DNA of 41,854 bases from assembly GCA_028288745.1 (NCBI GenBank), contig JAQGHX010000013.1, forward strand, positions 1 to 41,854, written 5' to 3'. Numbering within the stretch: the stretch's first letter is position 1; each line of letters opens with the position of its first letter. This stretch comes from Roseomonas sp. Lineage in GTDB: Bacteria; Pseudomonadota; Alphaproteobacteria; Acetobacterales; Acetobacteraceae. The position numbers and the translations under genes are program-made. Shown piece by piece: positions 8,147 to 16,474 of the stretch. The notes beneath the pieces are model-generated. The model did no database searches, was not told the origin of the DNA, and saw nothing but the letters and a program-made list of their open reading frames with translations.

Positions 8147-9112
8147 CTACCAGTAGCAGCCGCGCTCGATCTGCTGGGCCGCCGGCGGGGCTTCCTCGCC
8201 GCTCGGGCGGGTCCAGGCCGGCGTCATCGCCTTCTGGAAGAATTCCTCATTGTCCCAGCGGCGGCCACGGATGCCGAAGAGCACCTGCGTTGGCCCGCCC
8301 ATATGGAAGCCCACGCGCCCGGTCTGCTTCGCATGCGCGGCCAGCAGCAGGGAAATGCCGCCGGCACCCACCAGCAGCACGTCATAGGGCTCGGCTTCCA
8401 CCGCCGTCTTGACGCGTTCCAGCCGCTCTTCCCAGTTCGCTTCCTCCGGCTTCACCAGGCCGGGCGAGAGCGGCATGGAGACGGTGCGGAGCTGGAACTC
8501 CGGCAGCACGTCGCGGCCCGGCCAGATCTCGGCCCGGCGCTGGTACTGGGTGGCGATGGTGCGCGCGAAGGGCGAGACGACGGTCACGCGCTTGCCGGCC
8601 AGCTGGCGCGACCAGGGCGCATCGAAATACCAGGGGTCGAGCGCCTTCAGGGAAATCAGCCGCGCGTGGGTGGCGTGGTTCAGCAGCACGTCGGGCTCGC
8701 CGGTATAGCCCATGACGCCCATGATATCGAGTTGCGACGCCGCCTCGATCAGGGCCGCGCAGAAACGGTCCAGCGAGGCGTCATCGACCGGGAAGAGGCC
8801 GACATTGAGGGACATCTGCGCCCGCAGGCGATTGGGGTAGCTCTCCCCGCGCTTGCGCGGGCCGAGATAGAAGCCCGCGGCCTCCCCCTCCAGCCCGCCG
8901 ATCTTGCCGATGCCGGCCGGGCCGCCACGCGCGATCGCGTCGGACAGCAGAGCCTGGGCGGATTCGTCGTTGGGCGCGAGCCGGTCGGAGAAAAGGCGCT
9001 TGATCCGCGCGTCGCGGATCTGCTGGCGGACCCAGTCATAAGGGGGATGCAGGGCATCCCAGAGATAAGGGCGATCGCGGACAAACTGGGCGGCAGCACG
9101 ACGCAATTCCAT
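8147..9112 (-). CDS. Conserved polysaccharide-locus protein of unknown function
   Basis: A 321-residue soluble protein without signal peptide or membrane segment. Two blocks look like a family signature: GIGKIGGLEGEAAGFYL (about 73-89) and, near the end, YDVLLVGAGGISLLLAAHAK followed by FHMGGPTQVLFGIRGRRWD. The last residues, IERGCYW, also recur in proteins I remember from capsule and O-antigen loci. The spacing of an R/K-x-G-G-x-E-G block and a late Rossmann-like strand is loosely like GT-D fold glycosyltransferases, but that is only a suggestion. The start is the ATG complement at 9110-9112, beginning MELRRAAAQF; a longer open frame would run into the divergent gene. No function is assigned. 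Confidence 0.75.
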   Translation of the reverse strand: MELRRAAAQFVRDRPYLWDALHPPYDWVRQQIRDARIKRLFSDRLAPNDESAQALLSDAIARGGPAGIGKIGGLEGEAAGFYLGPRKRGESYPNRLRAQMSLNVGLFPVDDASLDRFCAALIEAASQLDIMGVMGYTGEPDVLLNHATHARLISLKALDPWYFDAPWSRQLAGKRVTVVSPFARTIATQYQRRAEIWPGRDVLPEFQLRTVSMPLSPGLVKPEEANWEERLERVKTAVEAEPYDVLLVGAGGISLLLAAHAKQTGRVGFHMGGPTQVLFGIRGRRWDNEEFFQKAMTPAWTRPSGEEAPPAAQQIERGCYW

Positions 9113-9188
9113 GTTGAATACGTATCGTGATGCGTAAAAATTAAACAGATCTCTTTTCTTCCCATACCGATGGGTGCTCCCTGCCGGC
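9113..9188. promoter_or_regulatory. Divergent promoter region, AT-rich
   Basis: A 76-bp gap between the unnamed protein and the GMC oxidoreductase. It is markedly AT-richer than its surroundings (GTAAAAATTAAACAG at about 9134-9148), consistent with back-to-back promoters at the left edge of the exopolysaccharide locus. Confidence 0.5.
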
Positions 9189-10901
9189 ATGATCCTTGAT
9201 GCCGAAACGCTCGAACACGGCGCATCCCTGGAAGCCGATCTCTGCATCGTCGGGGGCGGCGCGGCGGGCATCGCGATCGCCCTGCAATTCCTGCGCGGCC
9301 CGGCACGGGTCCTGCTGGTCGAATCCGGCCAGCACGCGCCGCATGCCGCCTCCCAGGCGCTCTACGCGGGCGAGGTCGTGGACCCCGCGCTGCATTCGCC
9401 ACCCGATACCTACCGCCAGCGGCAGTTCGGCGGCTCGACCACCCTCTGGGGCGGCCGCTGCATTCCGCTCGACCCGGTGGATTTCCGCGCGCGCCCCTGG
9501 ATGCCCCATTCGGGCTGGCCCATCGGGCCGGAGACGCTGGCACCCTGGTACCCGGCGGCCAACATGCTCTGCGAGGCCGGGGAGTTCGACTACAGCGCCA
9601 GCAGCGCCATGCCCGGCGGCATGCGCCCGATGATCGGCGGCTTCGCGCCGCGCGACTTCTCGGCCGACGGGATCGAGCGCTTCTCGCTGCCCACCAACTT
9701 CGCCGCGCGCTACAGCCACCGCCTGGCGGCGAGCGAGAGCCTGCGCGTGCTGCTGGGCGCGAACTGCACCGCGATCGAGCCCGCGCCGGAAGGCGGGCGG
9801 GTGCGAAGGCTGCTTCTGCGCACCCTGACCGGGCGCGAGGCGAGCGTCTCGGCGGCACAGGTGGTGCTGGCCACGGGGGGGCTGGAAACGCCGCGGCTGC
9901 TGCTCGCCTCGCGCGGGCCGGGCCATGAGGACGGGGTGGGCAATGCCCGTGGCCTGGTCGGCCGGTACTACATGTGCCACATCGCCGGCACGTCCGGCCG
10001 GCTGCGGCTGGACCTGCCGCGCGAGATGGTGCAGCCGGGCTACGAGGTGGCCGGGGACGGCACCTATATCCGCCGCCGCCTGCACCTGACGGAAGCGGCG
10101 CAGGAGAAGCACGGGGTCGGCAACGCGGTGATGCGCCTGCATTTCCCGCGCATCCCCGACCCCGCCCATGGCAGCAGCGTGCTCTCGGGCCTGTACCTGG
10201 CGCGGCGGCTGCTGCCCTACGAATACCGCAAACGGCTCGCGGGGCCGGAGGGGATGGAGTTCCGCACCACCCTGCGGCACCTGCGCAACCTGGCGTCCGA
10301 CCCCTTCAGCGCCACGGATTTCGCCTGGACCATGCTGCGCAAGCGGCGGCTGGCGGAACGGAAATTCCCCTCCGTCATCGTGCGCCCCCCCGGCAACGTC
10401 TATTCCATCGACTTCCATGGCGAGCAGGAGCCCAACCCCGCGAGCCGCGTGACCCTGGCCGAGGCAAGCGACGCGCTGGGCATGCCGCGGCTACGGGTGG
10501 ACTGGCGCTGGACGGAAGGCGACATCCGCACCGCCCAGGTGAGCTTCCGGCTGCTGGCCGAGGAACTGGCGCGCTGGGGCAAGGGCTCGCTGGAAGCCGA
10601 CCCGGAGGAAATCGCCTACGACATGCTGCGCGACGGTGCCTATGGCGGCCATCACATCGGCACCACGCGCATGGGCGCGACCCCGGCGACGGGCGTGGTG
10701 GATGCCGATTGCCGGGTGCACGGCATGGCCAACCTCTGGATCGCGAGCGCCGCGGTCTTCCCGACATCGAGCCAGGCCAACCCGACGCTGACGGTGGTGG
10801 CGCTGGCCCTGCGGCTGGCCGCGCGGCTGAAGCAGGACATGGCGGCGATGCCGGCCGGGACAGGGCCGGACCTTAAGGTGGCCGGCCAGCCGGGCGGCTG
10901 A
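9189..10901 (+). CDS. GMC-family FAD-dependent oxidoreductase
   Basis: A 570-residue flavoprotein that should oxidise an alcohol or sugar hydroxyl. The FAD dinucleotide motif is IVGGGAAGIA (20-29), followed by LLVESG (about 42-47) and the second flavin contact FGGSTTLWGG (80-89). The C-terminal GMC domain has GGHHIGTTRMG (486-496) with the likely catalytic His488/489 and Asn531 in SSQANPTLT. There is no signal peptide. Start ATG 9189 is chosen over GTG 9174. It sits at the edge of the exopolysaccharide genes and may oxidise a sugar or lipid-linked intermediate; the substrate is unknown. Confidence 0.88.
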   Translation: MILDAETLEHGASLEADLCIVGGGAAGIAIALQFLRGPARVLLVESGQHAPHAASQALYAGEVVDPALHSPPDTYRQRQFGGSTTLWGGRCIPLDPVDFRARPWMPHSGWPIGPETLAPWYPAANMLCEAGEFDYSASSAMPGGMRPMIGGFAPRDFSADGIERFSLPTNFAARYSHRLAASESLRVLLGANCTAIEPAPEGGRVRRLLLRTLTGREASVSAAQVVLATGGLETPRLLLASRGPGHEDGVGNARGLVGRYYMCHIAGTSGRLRLDLPREMVQPGYEVAGDGTYIRRRLHLTEAAQEKHGVGNAVMRLHFPRIPDPAHGSSVLSGLYLARRLLPYEYRKRLAGPEGMEFRTTLRHLRNLASDPFSATDFAWTMLRKRRLAERKFPSVIVRPPGNVYSIDFHGEQEPNPASRVTLAEASDALGMPRLRVDWRWTEGDIRTAQVSFRLLAEELARWGKGSLEADPEEIAYDMLRDGAYGGHHIGTTRMGATPATGVVDADCRVHGMANLWIASAAVFPTSSQANPTLTVVALALRLAARLKQDMAAMPAGTGPDLKVAGQPGG

Positions 10902-10908
10902 ACACCGC

Positions 10909-10940
10909 GCCGGGATGGAGGGCCGGTCCGCCATCCCGGC
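10909..10940. terminator. Bidirectional terminator hairpin
   Basis: A perfect 10-bp stem, GCCGGGATGG (10909-10918) with CCATCCCGGC (10931-10940), and a 12-nt loop, lies between the convergent GMC and epimerase genes. There is no T-tract on either side, as is common in GC-rich genomes. Confidence 0.6.
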
Positions 10941-10948
10941 CTGTCAGA

Positions 10949-11905
10949 TTATGAAACGGCTTTACCGGCCTTCAGGAACCAGGCGGCAGCCTCCGCCAGG
11001 GCGATGGCGGGGGGGGTCCGTTTGAAGCCGAGTTCCGCATCCGCCCGCCGGTGGTCCAGCACGATGTCCTGCCGGAACAGCCGCAGCAGGGAGGGCGGGA
11101 GCGGGTCGGGCACCCGCAGCCGGGCCTTGCGCCCGAGGGCTTCCAGCACCTTCAGGGGGTAGGCCGCCAGCGCCTCCGCCCGCAGCCGCCGGCCGCCGAT
11201 GCGGTGCAGCGGGATGGCGCCGATGGCACGGGCGAGGCCTCTGAAATAGGCGTTCCAGTCCATCGGGCCGGGGTCCGAGATATTGTAGGCCTGCCCCCTG
11301 GCCTCCGGCAGGCGCAGCGCCGCCGCCGTTGCCGCGGCGAGGTCGGCCACCGCCGTCAGGTTGCAGGCCCCGTCGCCCGCGGCGCCGAGATCGCCGAGCC
11401 GCCCCGCGCGGAGCAGCCGCGCCGGCCGCGCCGTCCAGCTTTCGGAGCCGGGGCCATGGACACAGCCGGGGCGCAGCATGACCACCTCCCCGCCCTGCGC
11501 GGCATGGGCGCGCAGCACCGCCTCGGCCGCCGCCTTGCCTTCCCCATAGGCGCCTTCGGGGCGGAGGGGCGCGTCCTCGTCCACCAGCCCGGTGGCGGCG
11601 CCATAGACCGCCATGCTGCTGAGATGGACGATGCGGCGCGGGCCGGCGGCGGCGGCCAGCAGGCGCGCGCCCTCCACCATGGCACCGGGCCCGGACGCGA
11701 CGCAGTTCACGACCGCCCCAACCCCCTCCATGGCCGCCGCGAGCGAGCCGGCGTCGCCGGCATCGACCTGGCGGGACGGCACCGGAGCGGCCGGCGCCCG
11801 CCGGCGGATGCCAGCGATGACGGGAAGGCCCGCGCGGGCCAGGCCGGTCAATACGTGGTTTCCGATGAAACCACCGGCGCCAAGCACGAGAACAGAGTCG
11901 GTCAT
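10949..11905 (-). CDS. NAD-dependent epimerase/dehydratase (extended SDR)
   Basis: A 318-residue extended short-chain dehydrogenase. The cofactor motif GAGGFIG is at residues 9-15; the active site has SS at 96-97 (HLSSMAVYG) and Tyr120-x3-Lys124 (YGEGK). Such enzymes act on nucleotide-sugars as C4 epimerases, dehydratases or reductases; the exact step cannot be read here. The start is the ATG complement at 11903-11905. It converges on the GMC gene and diverges from the copolymerase gene, so it has its own promoter within the exopolysaccharide region. Confidence 0.85.
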   Translation of the reverse strand: MTDSVLVLGAGGFIGNHVLTGLARAGLPVIAGIRRRAPAAPVPSRQVDAGDAGSLAAAMEGVGAVVNCVASGPGAMVEGARLLAAAAGPRRIVHLSSMAVYGAATGLVDEDAPLRPEGAYGEGKAAAEAVLRAHAAQGGEVVMLRPGCVHGPGSESWTARPARLLRAGRLGDLGAAGDGACNLTAVADLAAATAAALRLPEARGQAYNISDPGPMDWNAYFRGLARAIGAIPLHRIGGRRLRAEALAAYPLKVLEALGRKARLRVPDPLPPSLLRLFRQDIVLDHRRADAELGFKRTPPAIALAEAAAWFLKAGKAVS

Positions 11906-12170
11906 GCCGGCAAGCTTCGCATCTTGCCCGCGCCGCGACCAGGGCGGCCCCGGCCGGCGGCGAAAGCGGGGCACATCCCAAAGACAGAGGCGGCTGAGGC
12001 ACAATTGCCGATTTGCAGGGGTCGGGGGGCATGTTAACCAAGCTCTGTCAGGGCAGGCCATGTCCGGACATTTTCCAGGGTGCTGATCTGGGTGGTCCAA
12101 ATTTCCCGACACATGTGGCACCGGCTTACGATCCGCCCATGGGCGCTGGTCCCATGAGCCTGAGATCCTC
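11906..12170. promoter_or_regulatory. Divergent region upstream of the polysaccharide export operon
   Basis: A 265-bp gap between the epimerase and copolymerase starts. It includes moderately AT-rich blocks (CACAATTGCCGATTTGC near 12000-12017, ATGTTAACCAAG near 12030-12041 and CCAAATTTCCC near 12096-12106). Promoters for both directions must be here; no exact elements or operator could be fixed by eye. Confidence 0.35.
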
Positions 12171-14330
12171 ATGAACCTGGTTCCGGCCGCCCCCCAGCGT
12201 GCCATTCTCGCCGAACCCTTCCCGCCCCTGCCCCAGGTACCGCCAGCCGATCCGGCGATGTCGTTGTCGCCACGCGATGTCCTGACCACTGTCTTCGTTC
12301 GCAAGCGGCTGATCCTGCTGGCCTTCCTGCTGCCGGCGGCGGCCGCGGTAGCCGCGGCGGCACTGATGCCCGTGCGCTGGCCCGCCGAAGGCCTGCTGCT
12401 GGTGCGGGTGAGCCGGGAGAGCACCGGCGCACCGGACCTGACCGGCACCGGCCCCACCGTGGTCAGCATCGACACGCCGAAGATGGTGCAGTCGGAAGTG
12501 GAGATGCTGCTCTCCGATGTCGTGCTGCGCCGGGCCGTCGCATCCGTCCCCCCCGGCACGATCTTCCCCGAGGAGGGCGAGCGGCGGCTGTTCGGCCTCC
12601 TGCCGCCCGCGCAGGAATCGGTGCCGCAGGCGGCGCAGCGGCTGCGCAGCGCGCTCCTGGCGCTGTCCTCCAACACCTCGAACCTGCTGCGCGTCAGTGC
12701 CTCGCTGAGCGACCCGCAGCGCTCGATCGCGGCGTTGCAGGCTGTTTTCGCGGCTTATGCGGCGCACCGCCGGGAGATTTTCTCCCAGACCGACGCTCAG
12801 CTTCTGTCGGCCGAGACCGACCGCATGGCCGTGGTCCTGCACAGCCTGGACGAGCAGATCGCGAAGCTGCGCGCCGACGCGCGCATCCTGGACCTGCCCC
12901 AGGACATCCAGATCGCCAGCACCCGCATCGCCAGCACCACGGCACGCATCGACGCCCTGCGCGAGCGCAAGGCCACGACCGACGCCCAGCTCCAGGCCGC
13001 GCGGGCGCGCCTGAACGAACGCCCCGCCCGCGTCGTCGCGGCGGCGGAGACCACCAACCTCGCCCCGAACGACGATAGCCGCAACGAGCTGACCCGGCTG
13101 CTGCTGGAACGGCGCCGGATGGCCGCGCAATACGCCACTGACTGGCCGCCCCTGCGGGAGCTGGACCAGCGGATCGCCACCCTGCGGCAGAACATCGCCA
13201 GCAACCGCAGCAACCGGTTCGAGACGGTGCGCGAGGTGCGCAACCCGGCCGTCGAGCAGCTCTCCCTGCAGATCGCGTCGCTGGAGGTGGAGTCCGATGC
13301 CACCGGCCGGCAGATGGCGGAGCTGGAGAAACAGGCCACCGAGGCGCAGGCCCGGGGCAGCCAGCTTCTGCAGGCCGAGGCGACGCTGCGCGACCTGGGC
13401 CGGCGGCGCGACGCGATGGAGACGTCCTTCCGCCAGATCGCCAACCGCGAGACCGGCGCGCGCATCTCCGAGGACGCGCAGCGCTCCCGCTCCCCCTCCG
13501 TCATCGTCGCGCAGCCGCCGGCAGCAGCGGCGCGGCCACGCGACATCCGCGCCGCCCTCATCGTGGCCGGCCTGTTCGGCGCCGCCGTGGCGGCGGCGGC
13601 GGCGGCCATCCTGCTCACCCTGTTCCGGCGCACCTTCGCCACCACCGACGAGGCCGCGCGCGGGCTGGGCCTGCCCGGCCTCGCCTCCATCCCGCCCGGG
13701 GCCAGGATGGCCGGTGGCGCGCCGACCCCGCCGGTGACCGACCTGGCCGCCATGCTGCTGGATGCGCGGGCGAGCGGCGAACGGCTCTCCCTCATCCAGT
13801 TCGTGGCGACGGGGGCGGATGACGGCCGCGGTGCCGCCGCCATGGCCCTGGCCGTGGAAATCGCGCGCGCGCGCGGCCTGCGCACCCTGCTGGTGGACCT
13901 GGAGACCGATGGCCAGCACTTCATGACCGCCCTGAAGTCCTACCCCGTGCACGAGCCCGAGGACCCGGAGAAGCTGCTGGCCTTCAACTCCATCATTCCC
14001 AATCTCTGGGTCGCCTACGAGGCGCGGTCCAGCCCGCTGGGCGACCCGCATGCCGGCCTCGACCGCGTCCAGGCCCTGCTGGACCGGCTGCGGCGGGATC
14101 TGGACGTGGTGGTGCTGGTGGGCCCCACCGACGCGGGCAGCTACGCCATGCGCCGCCTGACCGCGATGGTGGATGTCAACCTGCTCGCCCTGCGCGCGGA
14201 GCGGACCGACAAGGGCATCGCCCGCGCCGCCCGCAATGCCGTCCTGGCAGCCGGCGGCCGCCTCGTCGGTTTCGTCATGAGCAGCGAGCGGCGGGTCCTG
14301 CCGCGCCACCTGGCCCGTTTGGTATCCTGA
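12171..14330 (+). CDS. Wzz/Wzc-like polysaccharide co-polymerase with degenerate BY-kinase-like domain
   Basis: A 719-residue inner-membrane protein that should set chain length and link polymerisation to export. The order is: proline-rich cytoplasmic head (1-30), first membrane segment (about 47-66), a long periplasmic region with coiled coils (about 210-440), second membrane segment (about 461-485), and a cytoplasmic C-terminal domain like the BY-kinases fused to Wzc proteins. In that domain the Walker A region reads ATGADDGRGAAA (546-557), lacking the P-loop lysine and Ser/Thr, while the Walker A'-like LLVDLETD (573-580) remains. No tyrosine cluster is seen at the C-terminus. It is probably not an active kinase. 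The stop overlaps the next start. Confidence 0.85.
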   Translation: MNLVPAAPQRAILAEPFPPLPQVPPADPAMSLSPRDVLTTVFVRKRLILLAFLLPAAAAVAAAALMPVRWPAEGLLLVRVSRESTGAPDLTGTGPTVVSIDTPKMVQSEVEMLLSDVVLRRAVASVPPGTIFPEEGERRLFGLLPPAQESVPQAAQRLRSALLALSSNTSNLLRVSASLSDPQRSIAALQAVFAAYAAHRREIFSQTDAQLLSAETDRMAVVLHSLDEQIAKLRADARILDLPQDIQIASTRIASTTARIDALRERKATTDAQLQAARARLNERPARVVAAAETTNLAPNDDSRNELTRLLLERRRMAAQYATDWPPLRELDQRIATLRQNIASNRSNRFETVREVRNPAVEQLSLQIASLEVESDATGRQMAELEKQATEAQARGSQLLQAEATLRDLGRRRDAMETSFRQIANRETGARISEDAQRSRSPSVIVAQPPAAAARPRDIRAALIVAGLFGAAVAAAAAAILLTLFRRTFATTDEAARGLGLPGLASIPPGARMAGGAPTPPVTDLAAMLLDARASGERLSLIQFVATGADDGRGAAAMALAVEIARARGLRTLLVDLETDGQHFMTALKSYPVHEPEDPEKLLAFNSIIPNLWVAYEARSSPLGDPHAGLDRVQALLDRLRRDLDVVVLVGPTDAGSYAMRRLTAMVDVNLLALRAERTDKGIARAARNAVLAAGGRLVGFVMSSERRVLPRHLARLVS

Positions 14331-15076
14331 TGCGCCCGATCCTGCCCGCCTTGCTTCTGTCCACCCTCCTGCCCCTCGCCGCCTGCACCTCGGGGACGGA
14401 TAATTTCAGCACCACCCAGTCGATCCAGGTGCAGGAACGCATGCCGGAGGGCTTCGCGGAATGGACCGACGCGCCCGCTTCCTACCGCTTCGGCTCGGGC
14501 GACCGTGTGAAGGTCCAGTTCCTCCTGACCCCCGAGGTGAACGAGACGGCGCTGGTCGCTCCGGACGGCACGGTGTCCCTGCGCGTCGCCGGCCGGGTGC
14601 AGGCCGCCGGCCTCACCACGGAGGAACTGGAACGCGCCGTGGGCGCCGCCTCGCGCCGGGTGCTGACCAACCCGATCGTCACCACGGGGCTGGAGGAAGC
14701 GGGCTCGGCCGTCGTGTATGTCGGCGGCTCGGTCCAGCGCGCGGGCGCCTATCCGCTGGCGGGGCGGCAGGGCATCGCCGAGATCATCACCCGTGCCGGC
14801 GGCATCGACGAAGCCGCCCGCATGGACCAGGTGGTGCTGATCCGCCGCTCGCCCGAGGACCGGCCGATGCTGCGCACCGTCAACCTCAGGGCCTTCATGT
14901 CGGGCGCCGATTTCTCCGGCGACGTGCCGCTGGCCTCCGGCGACATCGTCTTCGTGCCGCGCACGCGGCTGGGCGAGGTGGGCCTGTGGGTGGATCAGGC
15001 GATCAACCGGATCGTTCCGTTCTCGCGCTCCTTCTCCTACACCATCAACCGCAACAATCCCGGCAGCGGCAACTGA
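14330..15076 (+). CDS. Polysaccharide export outer-membrane lipoprotein (Wza/OPX family)
   Basis: A 248-residue protein with a lipoprotein signal peptide ending in the lipobox LAAC (16-19), so Cys19 should be lipidated. The polysaccharide-export domain follows (YRFGSGDRVKVQFL, VAPDGTVSLRVAGRVQAAGLT), then an SLBB-type domain beginning VYVGGSVQRAGAYPLAGRQGIAEIITRAGG. It forms the outer-membrane channel partner of the copolymerase encoded just upstream, with one shared base (TGATG). It is shorter than Wza of E. coli (about 380 residues), which fits the compact OPX forms of alphaproteobacteria. Confidence 0.9.
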   Translation: MRPILPALLLSTLLPLAACTSGTDNFSTTQSIQVQERMPEGFAEWTDAPASYRFGSGDRVKVQFLLTPEVNETALVAPDGTVSLRVAGRVQAAGLTTEELERAVGAASRRVLTNPIVTTGLEEAGSAVVYVGGSVQRAGAYPLAGRQGIAEIITRAGGIDEAARMDQVVLIRRSPEDRPMLRTVNLRAFMSGADFSGDVPLASGDIVFVPRTRLGEVGLWVDQAINRIVPFSRSFSYTINRNNPGSGN

Positions 15077-15078
15077 CC

Positions 15079-15207
15079 ATGCGGGCAAGCCGCCAGCCGG
15101 CGCGCGCGCCGGTAGCGCCACAGGCCCATGCCGTATCGAAGGTCCCTGCCGTATCGAAGAGCCCGGTCGCATCGAAGGGCTGGGCGGCGGGGGGAACGGC
15201 GCCCTGA
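15079..15207 (+). other. Small open frame (42 codons) leading into the flippase; possible true N-terminus after a frameshift
   Basis: An ATG at 15079, two bases after the export-lipoprotein stop, opens a 42-codon frame ending at TGA 15205-15207. It encodes Ala/Pro/Ser/Lys-rich sequence with a hexapeptide repeat of the type AVSKVP/AVSKSP/VASKGW. The flippase frame is already open here in the -1 phase but has no ATG, GTG or TTG. A single added base in the G6 run at 15189-15194, or a -1 ribosomal shift there, would join this frame to the flippase. Confidence 0.45.
15131..15184 (+). repeat. Three tandem 18-bp repeats
   Basis: Imperfect copies CCGTATCGAAGGTCCCTG (15131-15148), CCGTATCGAAGAGCCCGG (15149-15166) and TCGCATCGAAGGGCTGGG (15167-15184). 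The 18-bp unit keeps reading frame if the copy number changes. They lie directly before the G6 run and the flippase coding sequence. Confidence 0.7.
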
Positions 15208-16457
15208 CCGGCCGCGTCTTCCGCACCGGCGGGCTGCGCTATGTCCTGGCCTTCGCCGACCAGGGGCTGACCGCGGCACTGTCCCTGGGCGCCACGCTCT
15301 GGCTGATCCGCCGTGGCACGGCGGAGCAACTGGGCGCCTATGTCTTCTGGACCAATTCCGCGCTGGTGGTGGGCACGTTCATCACGGCCTTCACCTCGGT
15401 GCATATCTACCGCCTGCCGCCCGCGGCCGGGCGGTACGCGACGGAACGGGCCATCCTCTCGGCCAATCTCACGCTGGCCACGCTCGCCGGGTTGCTGACG
15501 CTGGCGGCGGTGCCGGCGCTGGGGCACCCGCTGGGCCTCTGGGCGGCGGCGCTGTTCGTGCCGGGCACCGTCATCGGCCTGCATGCCCGCGCGGTGGCCA
15601 CGGCGCGCGGGGCGATGGCCTCGGCCACCACCGTCTCGGCCGCGCCCTTCGTGGCGGTCTTCGCCGGGCTGGCGGTGGAGGCATGGCTCGGCCAGGCCCC
15701 CTCGGTCCCGGTGCTGCTGCTGCTCAACGGGCTGGCGCAGGGGGTTGTCGGCGCGGCCGTCATCCTGCGGCTTTGCGGCGGGGCGGCGGCGGATTTCGGG
15801 CCCGGCGCCCGGCGGCGCTGGCGGGTGCTGGCGCGGCGCTCCGGCTGGGCGCTGCTGGCCGGCATGGCCAACGAGGTCTTCACGCGGCTGTACATCTTCC
15901 TGGTCTTCGCCTGGTTCGGCGCGGCGGCGCTGGCGACGCTGACGGCGGCGCAGACCATGCTGCGTCCGGCCACCCTGCTGGCCGGCGCCTTCGGCTCCGC
16001 CGCGCGCGGCCCCCTGGCGGCCCGGCGCCATGCCGGCGACACGCGTGGCTTCCTGCGGCTGCTGGCCCTGGGGGCGGCGGCACCGGCGGTGATCACCCTG
16101 CTGCTGGGCGGGGCCGTTGCCGCGCTGTGGCCCTGGATCAGCGCCTGGATTTATGCCGGCCGCTACGAGGGACTGGAAAAGGTGGTGCTGCTCTGGGCCG
16201 TCGTGATGGCGATCAGCTGCTTCTGGGTCGCGGGGCTGGCGGGGCTGCAATCCCTGGCGCGCCTGCGGTCCCTGGCCATGGCGGAAATCGGCGGGGCGGT
16301 GACCAGCGCGGTGGCCATGCCGCCGCTGCTGTGGCTGCTGGCCCCGCCCGGCGCCCTGGTGGCGACCATCCTGGGCGGGCTGGTGCAGGTGGCGCTGCTG
16401 ACCCTCGGGGTGCTGCGGGGCCTGCGCGCCCTGGGGCATGGCAGGCTTCGCCGGTAA
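15204..16457 (+). CDS. Wzx-like polysaccharide flippase (start unresolved)
   Basis: A membrane protein of about 418 codons with roughly twelve hydrophobic segments, in the position expected for the lipid-linked repeat-unit flippase of a Wzx/Wzy system. The first hydrophobic stretches, LRYVLAFADQGLTAALSLGATLWLI and LGAYVFWTNSALVVGTFI, look genuine, but the first ATG/GTG/TTG in frame is GTG 15366, inside the second segment, which would truncate the protein. CTG 15204 after a GGGGGGA stretch is given as a provisional start. The alternative is fusion by frameshift to the small frame that begins at 15079. It ends 17 bp from the convergent polymerase gene. Confidence 0.75.
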   Translation: MTGRVFRTGGLRYVLAFADQGLTAALSLGATLWLIRRGTAEQLGAYVFWTNSALVVGTFITAFTSVHIYRLPPAAGRYATERAILSANLTLATLAGLLTLAAVPALGHPLGLWAAALFVPGTVIGLHARAVATARGAMASATTVSAAPFVAVFAGLAVEAWLGQAPSVPVLLLLNGLAQGVVGAAVILRLCGGAAADFGPGARRRWRVLARRSGWALLAGMANEVFTRLYIFLVFAWFGAAALATLTAAQTMLRPATLLAGAFGSAARGPLAARRHAGDTRGFLRLLALGAAAPAVITLLLGGAVAALWPWISAWIYAGRYEGLEKVVLLWAVVMAISCFWVAGLAGLQSLARLRSLAMAEIGGAVTSAVAMPPLLWLLAPPGALVATILGGLVQVALLTLGVLRGLRALGHGRLRR

Positions 16458-16474
16458 CGCCGCGCGCCGGAGCC

